This document shows positions 1 through 9,135 of a stretch of 64,000 bases of DNA, piece after piece. Both the position numbers and the translations under genes were made by a program. The stretch comes from Mastigocoleus testarum BC008 (GTDB lineage Bacteria > Cyanobacteriota > Cyanobacteriia > Cyanobacteriales > Nostocaceae). The notes under the pieces were generated by a model. The model had not been told where the DNA came from. It searched no databases and saw nothing but the letters and a program-made list of their open reading frames with translations. The DNA lies in assembly GCF_001456025.1 (NCBI RefSeq), contig NZ_LMTZ01000140.1:62001-126000 (forward strand), given 5' to 3'. Each line of letters starts with the position of its first letter. Position 1 is the stretch's first letter.

Positions 1-1821
1 CAACTGTTTTGATAGCGTTTTTAAGTAATCGCTATCGATACGGATACCTTGACATTCCATATCCGCTAAAACAGGTTCTAGAGTTTGTTCGACTTCCAAC
101 AGTAATTTATGTAAAGTAGGAATTTTTTCCAACTCTTCCCGTAATTTTTGTACTAATTGAAATGTCGCATGAACTTGAAAGCAACAATAAGCTGCAACTT
201 TATTTATATTTATGTCACCAATTGTCTGACCTTTAGGAACTAATTCAGAATAATCTTGAATGATTAAACCTAAATATTTTTGGGATAATTCACCAAGACT
301 GTGACTGCTATCTGGATTAATTACATAACTTGCAAGCATCGGGTCAAAAATAACCCCATCTAACTGAATTCCTTGAGTATGAAAAATTAAGCGATCAAAC
401 TTAGCGTTTTGAAAACTCTTGGGATATTTTTTATCTTCTAAGATTGGACGTAATGCTTCTAAAACCAAATCTTTACTCAGATTATTTCCCGATTTATGTC
501 CCACAGGAATATAAGCAACTTCATCAATTTTTGTACCCCAACAGCAACCAATTCCAACTAAATCAGCATCTCTGGGTTCTAAAGCACTAGTTTCTGTATC
601 CCAAGCCACAGGTACTTTTGGATCTGTAAATCTTTGTAGTAATTCCACTAACTCTTGAAGCTTTGCTTCTGTGTCAATAATGCGCGGTTCAATAGGTAAT
701 ACAGATTCTTTTTCTGCTGCATCTGTATCTTCCGCACTGAAGAACCATAAATCCTCACCTTCATAATTCAAATTAGATGAATTAGATAAATTACCAGTTT
801 CTTGATCTCCAACTTCAATAACTTTTCCACCAAACTGTTCTTGAAGTTGATTGATTTTTGTGATGAAAGACTTAAATTCTAGTTTTTCTAAAATCGGTAA
901 AAGATTACTCGTATCAAAACCTGTAAGTTTACAATCCTCTAAATTAATATCTAAAGGTACATCCAAAACTATTTTTGCTAAAAAGCGAGACTTTTCTGCA
1001 TCTTCTTTCCCTTCTACTAACTTTCTATGGTTTGCACCCTTAATTTTATCCAAAGAATCATAAATGTTATCAAGGGAACCGTAGGTTTCAATTAATTTAA
1101 CTGCTGTTTTTTCCCCAATTCCCCTTACACCAGGAATATTATCTGACTTATCACCACAAAGGGCTTTAAAATCAACTACTTGTGACGGGAAAACACCTAG
1201 TTTCTCCTTAACTTCCGCCGAGTTAAACTCACCAAAACCAGTCGCAGAGCGCTTAATAGAATCTTTATTTAAATAAAGTACGCTGATTTGTTCTTTATCA
1301 TCTACAAGCTGAAATAAATCGCGATCGCCACTTAAAATCTTTACTTGATAACCAGCAACAGACGCACGTTGGGCTATAGTTCCTAATACATCATCAGCCT
1401 CAAAACCCGGAGCAGTTAAGATAGGTAGATTTAACTTGGAAATTAAGTCTTGGAGATTTTTCAGATCGGGAATAAAATCCTCCGGTGTTTCCTTTCGGTC
1501 AGCCTTATAAGTACTATCTGCTTTATGACGGAATGTTGGTATACCCAAATCAAAAGCAACACCAATTGCTTGGGGTTTTTCGCTGGCGATCGCTTCCAGT
1601 AAAGATTTAAGAAAACCAAAAGATACACTAGTAGGAATACCTTCTTTTGTTCTTAATCCTCCATCCCGACCTTTAGCAAAAGCGTAGTAGGAACGAAAAG
1701 CTAAGGAATGTCCATCAACTAAAATAAACTTGGGGCGATTCGAATTGGAAGAGTCAGAAGTTAAAGAATCAGAAATCAAAGGATTAGAATTCAACTGGTT
1801 TGAGACTTTTGTTTCGGACAT
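1..1821 (-). CDS. polA: DNA polymerase I, N-terminal part (gene runs off the left edge)
   Basis: Replication and repair polymerase that removes RNA primers and fills gaps. The ATG complement is at 1819-1821 and the frame is open to base 1, giving about 607 residues. After a Ser/Asn-rich leader of ~30 residues, the 5'-3' exonuclease domain starts with FILVDGHSLAFRSYYAFAKG. Further in, around bases 570-610, the segment WDTETSALEPRDADL is exonuclease motif I of a 3'-5' proofreading domain with its D-x-E pair intact, so proofreading may be retained. The following residues (NAKFDRLIFH, SYVINPDSSHSL) continue the DnaQ-like fold. The C-terminal polymerase domain lies outside the window. Cyanobacterial PolA is usually near 970 residues, so about 60 percent is visible. 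The upstream gene is divergent. The family call is secure; activity is inferred from the motifs. Confidence 0.93.
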   Translation of the reverse strand, partial: MSETKVSNQLNSNPLISDSLTSDSSNSNRPKFILVDGHSLAFRSYYAFAKGRDGGLRTKEGIPTSVSFGFLKSLLEAIASEKPQAIGVAFDLGIPTFRHKADSTYKADRKETPEDFIPDLKNLQDLISKLNLPILTAPGFEADDVLGTIAQRASVAGYQVKILSGDRDLFQLVDDKEQISVLYLNKDSIKRSATGFGEFNSAEVKEKLGVFPSQVVDFKALCGDKSDNIPGVRGIGEKTAVKLIETYGSLDNIYDSLDKIKGANHRKLVEGKEDAEKSRFLAKIVLDVPLDINLEDCKLTGFDTSNLLPILEKLEFKSFITKINQLQEQFGGKVIEVGDQETGNLSNSSNLNYEGEDLWFFSAEDTDAAEKESVLPIEPRIIDTEAKLQELVELLQRFTDPKVPVAWDTETSALEPRDADLVGIGCCWGTKIDEVAYIPVGHKSGNNLSKDLVLEALRPILEDKKYPKSFQNAKFDRLIFHTQGIQLDGVIFDPMLASYVINPDSSHSLGELSQKYLGLIIQDYSELVPKGQTIGDININKVAAYCCFQVHATFQLVQKLREELEKIPTLHKLLLEVEQTLEPVLADMECQGIRIDSDYLKTLSKQL

Positions 1822-2355
1822 AGACTTATCTGAAGTAGCAGCTTTAATTGCAAAGGGAAAAATTTACTGTAGTACCTAAAGTATTAATGAGTTTACCTGA
1901 AACGAAGTAATTGTAAGGAATGAGAATTTAATAAACTGTAATTCTGAAATTTAGAATCGTGCGTTACGCGATGCTAACAGCACCCTAGTTTTATACTTTA
2001 TTTAATCTACATTCCTAAGTGTCTTACCGCTACAAAACCTAACACAATAGTTGTATTTATGAATCATCATTGAGTCGAAGCTAATAATTTGAACTAGTTT
2101 GCAATCAGATTTAAACTCAGAATTTTTAGAAAAATACTATCTATCCTACTGATATTTTATTTGCTGTTAATATGCTTGATTGAAAGATTAAGAATATCCC
2201 AAATTACATAATAAGAACAATTCACTATATCGAAAATTTAAATACTTATCTGCATGTTTACGGATGATGATAGGGTCCTCAATTAAACATAATTAATGTA
2301 ATAACCAAGGATATTTTTTTAATTTTGAACTTCCTCAAATAATTAGGAGATAATC
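1822..2355. other. Intergenic region between divergent polA and PEP-CTERM gene
   Basis: About 530 AT-rich bases that must hold both promoters. A short GC-richer patch near 1958-1988 (GTGCGTTACGCGATG followed by GCACCCTA) resembles the ends of cyanobacterial interspersed palindromic elements. The plus-strand gene has AGGAG about 7 bases before its ATG, at 2345-2349. I see no other gene here. Confidence 0.5.
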
Positions 2356-3159
2356 ATGAAAATTAAAAGCACGTTGACTTCTCTTAGTTTAATATTGGGA
2401 ACACTTTTAGCAGTATCTAATTCTGCTCATGCAGCTAGTTTTAAAACTAACGTCAGCCAAACAAGTGACCCAACTGCTGATATTTTATTAAAGTCGATAG
2501 AACAGAATGGTCAGACAATTAGTGAGTTTTCCTTCGTAACAAAAACTGATATCCTTTTCAACACGCCACGGAATAGCGATCCAAATAGTGGCGAAGCGAG
2601 TACAGATAGGGGTGATAATGCAAATAACCCAGGAGCAATTGGAGTAAATGAAGACCCCAATGGTGCTGAAATTAATGCATACTTGGGCAACAATAATTTG
2701 AATAATATTGTTGATGGTGAAGGGAATGGAGAATTTAAGATCAACTTATTTTTTGATAGCTTGATTCAAAAAGATAATTCAGGATTGGACAGTTTATTCT
2801 TTTGGGAAAGAGGCAAAAATAGTGATTTAGGAGTTCGAGCCATTGATAGCGCAGGAAACGTAATTGGTAATGAAATCAAACTTTTAAGAAAAAATCAATT
2901 CGATGCAGATTATTCCATAAATACAACGGAAATTGGCGGTTCTCAAAAAGTTGGCTCTTGGGGAGTCAGTCTTGACCAACTAGGAGTTGAATCTCTAAGT
3001 GGAGTTCAAGTATTTGCGGACAAAACATTTAGCGGTCCTGATTTTAAGTTAGCTGCGAGAAAGACTTCAGTACCCGAACCAGGAAGTGTATTAGGTCTAG
3101 GTGCAGTAGTGGGAATGGCTTTCTGGCGTCGCAGACACAAAAAAACCTCTTCTTTTTAA
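2356..3159 (+). CDS. PEP-CTERM (exosortase-type) surface protein
   Basis: A 267-residue exported protein. Residues 1-27 form a signal peptide ending in SAHA. The body is rich in Asn, Asp and Gly with no catalytic motif that I recognise. The last ~29 residues form a PEP-CTERM sorting signal: VPEPGSVLGLG, then a hydrophobic stretch, then the basic cluster WRRRHKK. In the family, this tag directs the protein to an exosortase/archaeosortase-type processing enzyme, which is not encoded in this window. Such proteins are usually extracellular matrix or surface components. An AGGAG ribosome site precedes the ATG. It is monocistronic, with ~420 bases before the next gene. Function beyond surface location is unknown. 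Confidence 0.8.
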   Translation: MKIKSTLTSLSLILGTLLAVSNSAHAASFKTNVSQTSDPTADILLKSIEQNGQTISEFSFVTKTDILFNTPRNSDPNSGEASTDRGDNANNPGAIGVNEDPNGAEINAYLGNNNLNNIVDGEGNGEFKINLFFDSLIQKDNSGLDSLFFWERGKNSDLGVRAIDSAGNVIGNEIKLLRKNQFDADYSINTTEIGGSQKVGSWGVSLDQLGVESLSGVQVFADKTFSGPDFKLAARKTSVPEPGSVLGLGAVVGMAFWRRRHKKTSSF

Positions 3160-3314
3160 AGTTCCCATTGATAGTAATCAAAATTTAGACATCAATTCTC
3201 TTAAAAAATAAAGTTTTACAAGCTTCAATTGAACAATAAAAGTTTACATCTTTGATTAAATCGACATTTGGTTTTACTAATATATCAATCCTAAATCATT
3301 CGTTAAAATAAATA

Positions 3315-3346
3315 TTGTAGAGACGTTGGATGCAACGCCTCTACAA
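3315..3346. repeat. Short palindromic repeat (GTAGAGACG type)
   Basis: Arms TTGTAGAGACGTTG and CAACGCCTCTACAA pair over 13 of 14 positions around a 4-base loop. A related palindrome occurs at 32050-32080, which suggests a dispersed element family rather than a gene-specific terminator. Confidence 0.6.
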
Positions 3347-3443
3347 GGATCACCCGTTCAGAAATCAAATACGATTGCTATACTTATTAGCGCAGTTTCT
3401 AGAAAAATAAAAAAATTATTTCGAACGCAAAATTATCATTTTG

Positions 3444-3468
3444 AACCAGAGTTAATCTCTGGTTTTTT
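3444..3468 (+). terminator. Rho-independent-type terminator
   Basis: The stem AACCAGAG/CTCTGGTT (8 perfect pairs, 5-base loop) is followed by TTTT. It lies 285 bases after the PEP-CTERM stop and just before the Cof-type gene, so it may end a long 3' UTR or insulate the next gene. Confidence 0.65.
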
Positions 3469-3581
3469 CTTGTACTAATAATCAATAATTTACCTTCAAA
3501 ACTTCCGAAAAAATATTTCAGACTGTTAACCTCGTTACTATAACTTACTAAACTAAACACAGGGTAAGCAAAAGGTAACTT

Positions 3582-4460
3582 ATGCATTTAAATTCTAACG
3601 GTCAACTAGACTTGTCACAAACTGGGGTAAATCCTAAATCAGATATTCAACTTTTGGTGGTAGATATTGATGGTACAATTGCTGGAAAATCTAACTCAAT
3701 TAGCAAACGAGTAAAAAAAGCAATTGACGCCGCACAAGCAAAAGGAATCGAAGTGGCTGTTGCTACCGGTAGAATGTATCGTTCCGCGTTACGTTTCCAT
3801 CAAGAAATTAACTCCAGATTACCATTAATTTCTTATCAAGGAGCCTGGATTCAAGACCCTGCTACACAACAGTTACATCAACATTTATCTGTACCCAAAA
3901 ATATTTCTGAACAACTGCTCGATCATTTTGAGCAACCTTCCTTACGCCAAATTTTATCTATCCACTTCTACATTGGGGATAAACTTTATGTACGGGAGCT
4001 AACCCCAGAAACTAAATTATATGCCGAACGCTCTAATATTGATGCGATCGCAGTTGGGGATTTACGGAATACTTTGGACAACGAACCAACAAAAATTTTA
4101 GCTTTATGTAAAGATACAGACGTAATAAATCAACTGTTAACTAATTTGCGCCACAGATACACTACAGAAGAGTTATATTTGACTAAATCTGTTGCGACTT
4201 TTTTTGAAGCAACTCATCCACTAGTAAATAAAGGTGCAGCAGTTAGTTATTTAGCAGAAGAACTATTAGGGCTACAAAGAAATAACGTTATGACTATTGG
4301 CGATAACTTCAATGATATTGAAATGCTAGAGTATGCCGGTATTGGCATCGCGATGGGAAACGCTCCTGAAGAAGTTAAAGCCCATGCTCAGTGGATTGCT
4401 CCCGGCGTTGATGAGGATGGAGCAGCAGTCGCAATTGAAAACTTTTTATTATCAAACTAA
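3582..4460 (+). CDS. Cof-type HAD-IIB family phosphatase
   Basis: A 292-residue soluble hydrolase of the haloacid dehalogenase superfamily, Cof/YidA class, which typically dephosphorylates small phosphorylated metabolites or sugars. Motif I is DIDGTIAG near residue 27, with the nucleophile and the acid/base aspartates. AVATGRM carries the second conserved segment, and TIGDNFNDIEML near residue 240 is motif IV, which binds Mg. The cap domain between them contains VNKGAAVSYL just before motif IV, as is usual in Cof proteins. The start ATG follows a terminator at 3444-3468. The gene is followed by its own hairpin. The natural substrate cannot be told from sequence. The family call is secure. Confidence 0.88.
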   Translation: MHLNSNGQLDLSQTGVNPKSDIQLLVVDIDGTIAGKSNSISKRVKKAIDAAQAKGIEVAVATGRMYRSALRFHQEINSRLPLISYQGAWIQDPATQQLHQHLSVPKNISEQLLDHFEQPSLRQILSIHFYIGDKLYVRELTPETKLYAERSNIDAIAVGDLRNTLDNEPTKILALCKDTDVINQLLTNLRHRYTTEELYLTKSVATFFEATHPLVNKGAAVSYLAEELLGLQRNNVMTIGDNFNDIEMLEYAGIGIAMGNAPEEVKAHAQWIAPGVDEDGAAVAIENFLLSN

Positions 4461-4488
4461 ATATACTCTTTAAATGACACAAAATTAA

Positions 4489-4528
4489 GTCAGCAGTAAG
4501 TCTTGAAAAGATAGTAAGAACTGCTGAC
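4489..4528 (+). terminator. Hairpin terminator after the Cof-type gene
   Basis: GTCAGCAGT and ACTGCTGAC form a perfect 9-bp stem with a ~22-base loop, 29 bases after the stop codon. An AT-rich but not T-only tail follows. It could also serve the convergent gene on the other strand. Confidence 0.5.
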
Positions 4529-4618
4529 TGATTTATTATTAGTTATAATTACCTAATATTAAGCCTTACAACACAGGTAATTTCTTATTAATCAATATCT
4601 TAGGATACTTATAAACAT

Positions 4619-4708
4619 CAGAAAGAGCACCGACGACTGGCCGTGTTTCGTCTCGGTGCTCTCGCTGGTTCGCTCCTCACACAATTAACAATATATACCT
4701 GTTTTTTT
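4619..4708 (+). ncRNA. Candidate small RNA with a Yfr1-like CTCCTCACAC motif
   Basis: Between two convergent genes there is a strong hairpin at 4625-4661 (GAGCACCGA pairing with TCGGTGCTC). It is followed by a single-stranded-looking segment containing CTCCTCACAC at 4673-4682, then TTTTTTT at 4702-4708. A -10-like TATAAA lies just before at about 4611. Cyanobacterial Yfr1 RNA is known for an unpaired ACUCCUCACAC core after a 5' stem-loop and before a terminator. Here the core has G in place of the first A, and the 3' terminator stem is weak. The element could instead be a GC-rich palindromic repeat. Moderate to low confidence. Confidence 0.35.
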
Positions 4709-4782
4709 GACAAGTCAACTATTTATTTGAAGTCTTTACTTTTACTTCATAATCATGTCTAATTTCCAACATCTCAGAAATA

Positions 4783-5700
4783 TTAAAATTCTGAAAATGC
4801 GGTCAGACCAAGTTTTTCTTCTATTACTCGCTCAAACACTAACCGAGTAATCGCTATCAGCCCTAATCTTGCTTGGGCTAATTCCCGATTATTTATTTTT
4901 ACTTCACCCCAAATACGACAATTAGACCAAAAACTTTCAAAACTTTGGCTCAGACCCAGAGCTATGTTTTCCCATTTAACTGTCTGATCGACAAAACTAT
5001 TATCCAGGTTATCTAAAGTTTCGATTAACTTACTCATTAAACAAAATTCTGCAGGATGGACGAAACGTAACTGTCCTTCCTCTTTAAGCCAGGGTATTTC
5101 CGATGGTTGGATTATCGCCCATGAAGCGGAGCCGACACCCAAATTAATGAATTCCTCGCCTGCTGCTAGCTGTATTAGAGAGCAACAACGAGCATGAGCA
5201 TATTGCAGAGCAAATGAGCCATGGGAATTTATCAACTTTTGGCTCAAGCAACCTTTACTCAAACTCAAATATTGATGAGAACTTGAATATTTATGAGAAC
5301 TTGTACTTTGATTTTCATCTATTTTTATTTCATTCCAGACTTCTTTACTGCTGAAATGCTGTAAAAAAGCAGCTAATAAATGTGGGGTTAGCTCTATATA
5401 AATTAAACCCGGGGAAACAATTTCTACTTTCAATTCTTGGTCATAGTTTGCCCAGAGATAACACGCTATCTCTTGAGCGAAATTCATAGAATAAAGATTC
5501 TGAGATTTTTTTTGCTGTAGTGCGACCCCGGAAATATATAAAACCCTATTCAAATCTCTACTTTTATGCAGATGAATATTTGTTTGACTAATGGGTGCTA
5601 ATTCTTGAGTCGTATTTGTGTTACTCAAGGCTTCTACGAAAATAACGCGTAGTAGCTGTATAATCGCTGTGTATTTATTTACTGAGGCTCTAGGATACAC
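4783..5700 (-). CDS. ArgRS-like protein with DALR anticodon-binding domain, no catalytic core
   Basis: 305 residues. The C-terminal part matches the end of arginyl-tRNA synthetases: LQYAHARCCSLIQLA, then HPAEFCLMSKLIE, then ELAQARLGLIAITRLVFE (the DALR helical bundle). The N-terminal half contains VEIVSPGLIYIELT, which resembles the additional tRNA-binding domain at the ArgRS N-terminus. The Rossmann catalytic domain with HIGH and KMSKS-type signatures is absent. The protein may therefore bind tRNA(Arg) or another partner without aminoacylating. A full ArgRS gene presumably exists elsewhere. The upstream neighbour is a divergent Crp-like gene. The first residues (MYPRASVN) may not be the true start. 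The DALR call is strong; the role is unknown. Confidence 0.78.
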   Translation of the reverse strand: MYPRASVNKYTAIIQLLRVIFVEALSNTNTTQELAPISQTNIHLHKSRDLNRVLYISGVALQQKKSQNLYSMNFAQEIACYLWANYDQELKVEIVSPGLIYIELTPHLLAAFLQHFSSKEVWNEIKIDENQSTSSHKYSSSHQYLSLSKGCLSQKLINSHGSFALQYAHARCCSLIQLAAGEEFINLGVGSASWAIIQPSEIPWLKEEGQLRFVHPAEFCLMSKLIETLDNLDNSFVDQTVKWENIALGLSQSFESFWSNCRIWGEVKINNRELAQARLGLIAITRLVFERVIEEKLGLTAFSEF

Positions 5701-5985
5701 ATAAAATCCAGTTTGTATGATTATTTAAGGAGTTCTGCTTTAAAATACTGACTCGCTGTCATCTCCCTTTAGACATAATTTTAATATTGAGGGAGAAAAT
5801 ATGAGAATTTTGCAAAATTTCTTGAATTATGGGTAAATTTTACTACAATCATTGTACAGTAGAGAAGTATAACAAAAGAGTAGAAAATTATATTTCTACT
5901 TTTTGCATGGCTGGTGACTTTAGGTTAAGTCCTATGTCGCCAACGAGAAGACACTCCTTGCACCTTTTTTTTTGACGTCTTTTCT

Positions 5986-6735
5986 TTGTCTTCAGCCGAA
6001 CGCTCTTTGTTACCTATGCAATCTCCATCCTCCTTTTCAGAAGCATCAAGGCCTTTTTTAACTTGGCAACGGATTCTTGATTGGGCTCAAGAACACTACC
6101 GCTGCCGCACCTTTAGCAAAGATGAGCGCATTCCAGCAAGACCTGGATTGCTATATTTGGTGCAAAGGGGTGCAATCCGTATGGTAGGAACAGCACAAGT
6201 TAGTGCCACTGCTTCTCAGTTAACATCTCGACGGATTAACAGAACACCAGAAGAAGCATTTTTGGGATTTGTGGGAGCTGGTCAACCATTTGAAATAGTG
6301 GCTCAGTCACCATTTACCCTGCAATCCTATGCTCATGTAGATCAAACTGCCGTGTTATGGATGTATTGGCACGATCTAGATAATTGGCCTCATTTTCGTC
6401 GAGAAGTCATGGATGCTTTCAGGTATCAGCACCAGCGTAAGCTGTTGTGGCTGAGTGCCTTAGGGCAACGACGGACAATTGATCGACTCTTAGGATTCCT
6501 AACATTATTGATTGAGGAATACGGCGAGCCGGCAATGAGTGAAACAGACCCCGATGTAATTCGTGGCTATTGTCTGCCATTCCCACTAACCCATGCTCAA
6601 ATTGGTAGTGCTATTGGTTCAACTCGCGTCACAGTTACTCGCTTGATGGGTAAGTTACGTCAGCGTGGCTTAATCCTGACTCAAGGCGATAATTTGATTT
6701 GTCTGCCAGCAGAATCTATCAGTAGAGCTAGCTAA
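5986..6735 (+). CDS. Crp/Fnr family transcriptional regulator
   Basis: About 249 residues. An N-terminal cyclic-nucleotide-binding-like beta-roll is followed by a C-terminal winged helix-turn-helix in which LTHAQIGSAIGSTRVTVTRL is the recognition unit, very close to that of NtcA. The beta-roll lacks the phosphate-binding cassette of cAMP-responsive Crp (no G-E-x-x plus PR-x-A-T pattern). A ligand other than cAMP, or none, is therefore likely. The open frame begins at TTG 5986. An in-frame ATG at 6016 (MQSPSSF) is an alternative start, and a nearby ATG at 5934 is out of frame. It is divergent from the ArgRS-like gene and runs towards a decayed binding-protein gene on the opposite strand. The target genes are unknown. 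Confidence 0.82.
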   Translation: MSSAERSLLPMQSPSSFSEASRPFLTWQRILDWAQEHYRCRTFSKDERIPARPGLLYLVQRGAIRMVGTAQVSATASQLTSRRINRTPEEAFLGFVGAGQPFEIVAQSPFTLQSYAHVDQTAVLWMYWHDLDNWPHFRREVMDAFRYQHQRKLLWLSALGQRRTIDRLLGFLTLLIEEYGEPAMSETDPDVIRGYCLPFPLTHAQIGSAIGSTRVTVTRLMGKLRQRGLILTQGDNLICLPAESISRAS

Positions 6736-6766
6736 GTTAAAGCAGTTTGGTTAACTACAGCAGGTG

Positions 6767-7805
6767 TCAGCGAATTCTGACAAACCCATATCGGTTAATT
6801 AATTCCTGTCCCTGCTCGGTTAACAACAAATCGGCATATACTCTACCTGCTTGTTCTTCAATACGCCCATTCTGTTTGACCACCACGAACAGATTGTGCG
6901 TAATCGGGTAGCTTCAGACCGAAAAGCCTCAATGTTCAACTTGTTGCGTTTACTAGGACATTCAGATGGGAGGACAAGTCGTCCTTGGTAAGGAGCAATA
7001 AACTTTCCTCGTTTATTTTGTATGGGTAAGCTTTTGACCGAACATTGGGGAACTACCTCTGGAGCAAAAGCAAAATTAAATATCTTCTAGATTTTGAGCT
7101 ATTTTATTTAACGCTTGCGTGGTGGTAGAAACAAGTTTTACTTGAGACCCAAAAGCCCAATCTCCCAAAATATCTTCAATAAACATTTTGATAGTTCCAC
7201 CCTCACTTTTATGACGGGAGAACGGTTGAATGAAAATATCTGAACCACCAAGCTGACTCCAATTAGTGGTTTTTCCTGCTATAAGTAGACTTTAACTGCT
7301 CTAAGCCAAGTCTATCTATATCGAGTTTCGAGTTAACGACAATAGCTAAGAGCCATCAACTGCTATAGAAACTTGGGCTAAAGAAAAGCCATGCTTTCGA
7401 GACGCTCGAACTCTTTATCAGAAACTGGTCGGTAAGACTGAGCAAATGCCAATTGACCATCAACTAGCATTTTAATGCCAGTCCCTAAGCCACGTTTATT
7501 ATTAAATTCTATGTAACGTAATGTAAACTCAGGGTATGCAGTTCTAATTTGTGGATCGATTACCTGTCTAAATTAGTGCCTATGAAGTACTACCTCTATA
7601 GTTAAATATTCCAGTCGGTACATTTTTTACGGAATCGAAATTTGAGCCAGAAACGTTTTTAGAAAAGATATTAGGTACATCATTTTTTTGAATGGTAATA
7701 ATCTGTTTTAACCTCTGAATTCTAAATTGAATTGATATCACTACGAAAATTTTTTGTTAACCACCAATAACCACTTCCAATTAAAGTAATTGAAATTAGT
7801 AAAGA
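6767..7805 (-). pseudogene. Decayed phosphate-binding-like (PstS-like) protein gene
   Basis: This stretch is homologous over its whole length to the two intact genes at 7993 and 9136, but it is broken. Readable pieces in order of translation are: a membrane helix LLISITLIGSGYWWL near 7727-7805, GIKMLVDGQLAFAQSYRPVS near 7420-7470, AVDG near 7360, FSRHKSEGGT and FIEDILG near 7160-7230, a jump of frame near 7090 into FAFAPEVVPQCSVKSLPI, then SECPSKRNKLNIEAF near 6930-6975. A second jump near 6920 leads into YPITHNLFVVVKQNGRIEEQ and the end GFVRIR with stop at 6767-6769. At least two frameshifts and several in-frame stops mean no full product. It is the third copy of the local family. Confidence 0.85.
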
Positions 7806-7992
7806 TTATACATAAACTCTTATTTAGTTTTTATCAGACATGGGAAGAATAACAATACGATTCGACTCTTACTTTTTTTTGTAATGGGTAGAGAATTTTT
7901 ATCTTTCCTACCTAGATATTTTTCTGCCTAAATATTTATTACATTTCTCAGGATTAGTAATAGACTCTAATCAGCACTTGAAAAGTCTTTTA

Positions 7993-9057
7993 TCAACGAA
8001 TCCTGACAAACCCAGCTTTGGCGATTAAATCTTGACCTTGTGAAGTGAGTAGTAATTTGGCATAAGCTTCTCCAACCTCTTCATCAATTTGGCCATCCTG
8101 TTTTACGATGACAAATAACCTGCGGGTAATAGGATATTTAGCTTCAGAAAAAGCAATTGTGTTGAGTTGATTGCGTTTTCGAGGACATGCCGATGAAGGA
8201 ATATAAGGCTCTTGGTAAGGAGGGATTAATTCATCAGGGGTTTTACCAATTGGTAAAGGTTTAACACCACATTGTCCAACAATTTCTGGTGCAGAAGCAT
8301 AATATATTCCGCCTTTGTTCCTACTTAGTTTTCTTAAAGCCTCAGTAGTAGTATTAATTATTTCGACGTTACTACCAAAATCTTCATTTCTCAAAACATT
8401 GCCGACAAAAAATTCTACCGTACCACCTTGGTTTGGTCTTGAGAATGGAATTATTTTTTGATTTGGTCCTCCTATATCTTTCCAATTGGTAATTTTACCT
8501 GTGTATATACCTCTGACCTGGGAAAGAGTTAATCCAGAAATATTAAGACTTGGATTAACAGCAATTGCAATCCCATCTACCGCAACAGGAATTTCTTTCA
8601 GTTTTAATCCCCGTACTTGTGCTTGCAGGTGTTCGCGCTCCTTGACAGAACGGGAAGACTGAGAAAAAGCTAGTTGATTGCGCAAAAGCATTTGAATTCC
8701 AGTACCCGAGCCAGGGGGATAACCGATTGGATCAATGTAAACGATTTGAAATTGTGGTATTCCTTGTCTTATTTTTGCATCAACATCTCTACGAATTGGT
8801 GCCCATGTGGTGCTTCCACCGTAGGGAAATCTTCCTGCTTGGATATTGGTTACAGAATTAAAAGTACTACTTCCACTCAGCCCTTTCATCGCATAACCTG
8901 GTCTAGCTGCAGAATTACCATTCCTATCTCCTACCAGGTTCAATATTCTAGTAATATCAATAAGGGAATTATTGACCGCCCATGCACCACTAACAACTAG
9001 CCCAAGAGTAATCAACAGGGATAATACAAAAACAGTTGTTTCATTTTTGTGTGACAT
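7993..9057 (-). CDS. Membrane-anchored phosphate ABC-type substrate-binding protein (PstS-like), copy A
   Basis: 354 residues. One N-terminal membrane helix (FVLSLLITLGLVVSGAWAV) anchors an extracytoplasmic periplasmic-binding-protein fold. Signature segments are YGGSTTWAPIR near residue 77, GSGTGIQMLL near 117, IPVAVDGIAIAV near 155, IYTGKITNW near 183 and GGTVEFFVGNVL near 210. The SGSGT/GGST pattern is typical of the PBP_like/PstS superfamily. No PstABC genes are adjacent, so a role as an uptake component is unproven. A sensory or adaptor role with the kinase downstream is possible. It has a close paralogue 78 bases upstream and a decayed paralogue 188 bases downstream, all on one strand. 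Two Cys residues (in GQCGVKP and SACPRK) are conserved in both intact copies and may form a disulfide. Confidence 0.82.
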   Translation of the reverse strand: MSHKNETTVFVLSLLITLGLVVSGAWAVNNSLIDITRILNLVGDRNGNSAARPGYAMKGLSGSSTFNSVTNIQAGRFPYGGSTTWAPIRRDVDAKIRQGIPQFQIVYIDPIGYPPGSGTGIQMLLRNQLAFSQSSRSVKEREHLQAQVRGLKLKEIPVAVDGIAIAVNPSLNISGLTLSQVRGIYTGKITNWKDIGGPNQKIIPFSRPNQGGTVEFFVGNVLRNEDFGSNVEIINTTTEALRKLSRNKGGIYYASAPEIVGQCGVKPLPIGKTPDELIPPYQEPYIPSSACPRKRNQLNTIAFSEAKYPITRRLFVIVKQDGQIDEEVGEAYAKLLLTSQGQDLIAKAGFVRIR

Positions 9058-9135
9058 AAGTAAACAAAAAGACTGCGTACTAAATTTTTAATAAACCTAT
9101 ATTTAAAAGTTTAGAAGAGAGCAGCTAATTGTTTT

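Noticed and set aside
5934..5985. Upstream ATG of the Crp-like gene
   Set aside because: It is not in frame with the Crp domain, so it cannot be the start.
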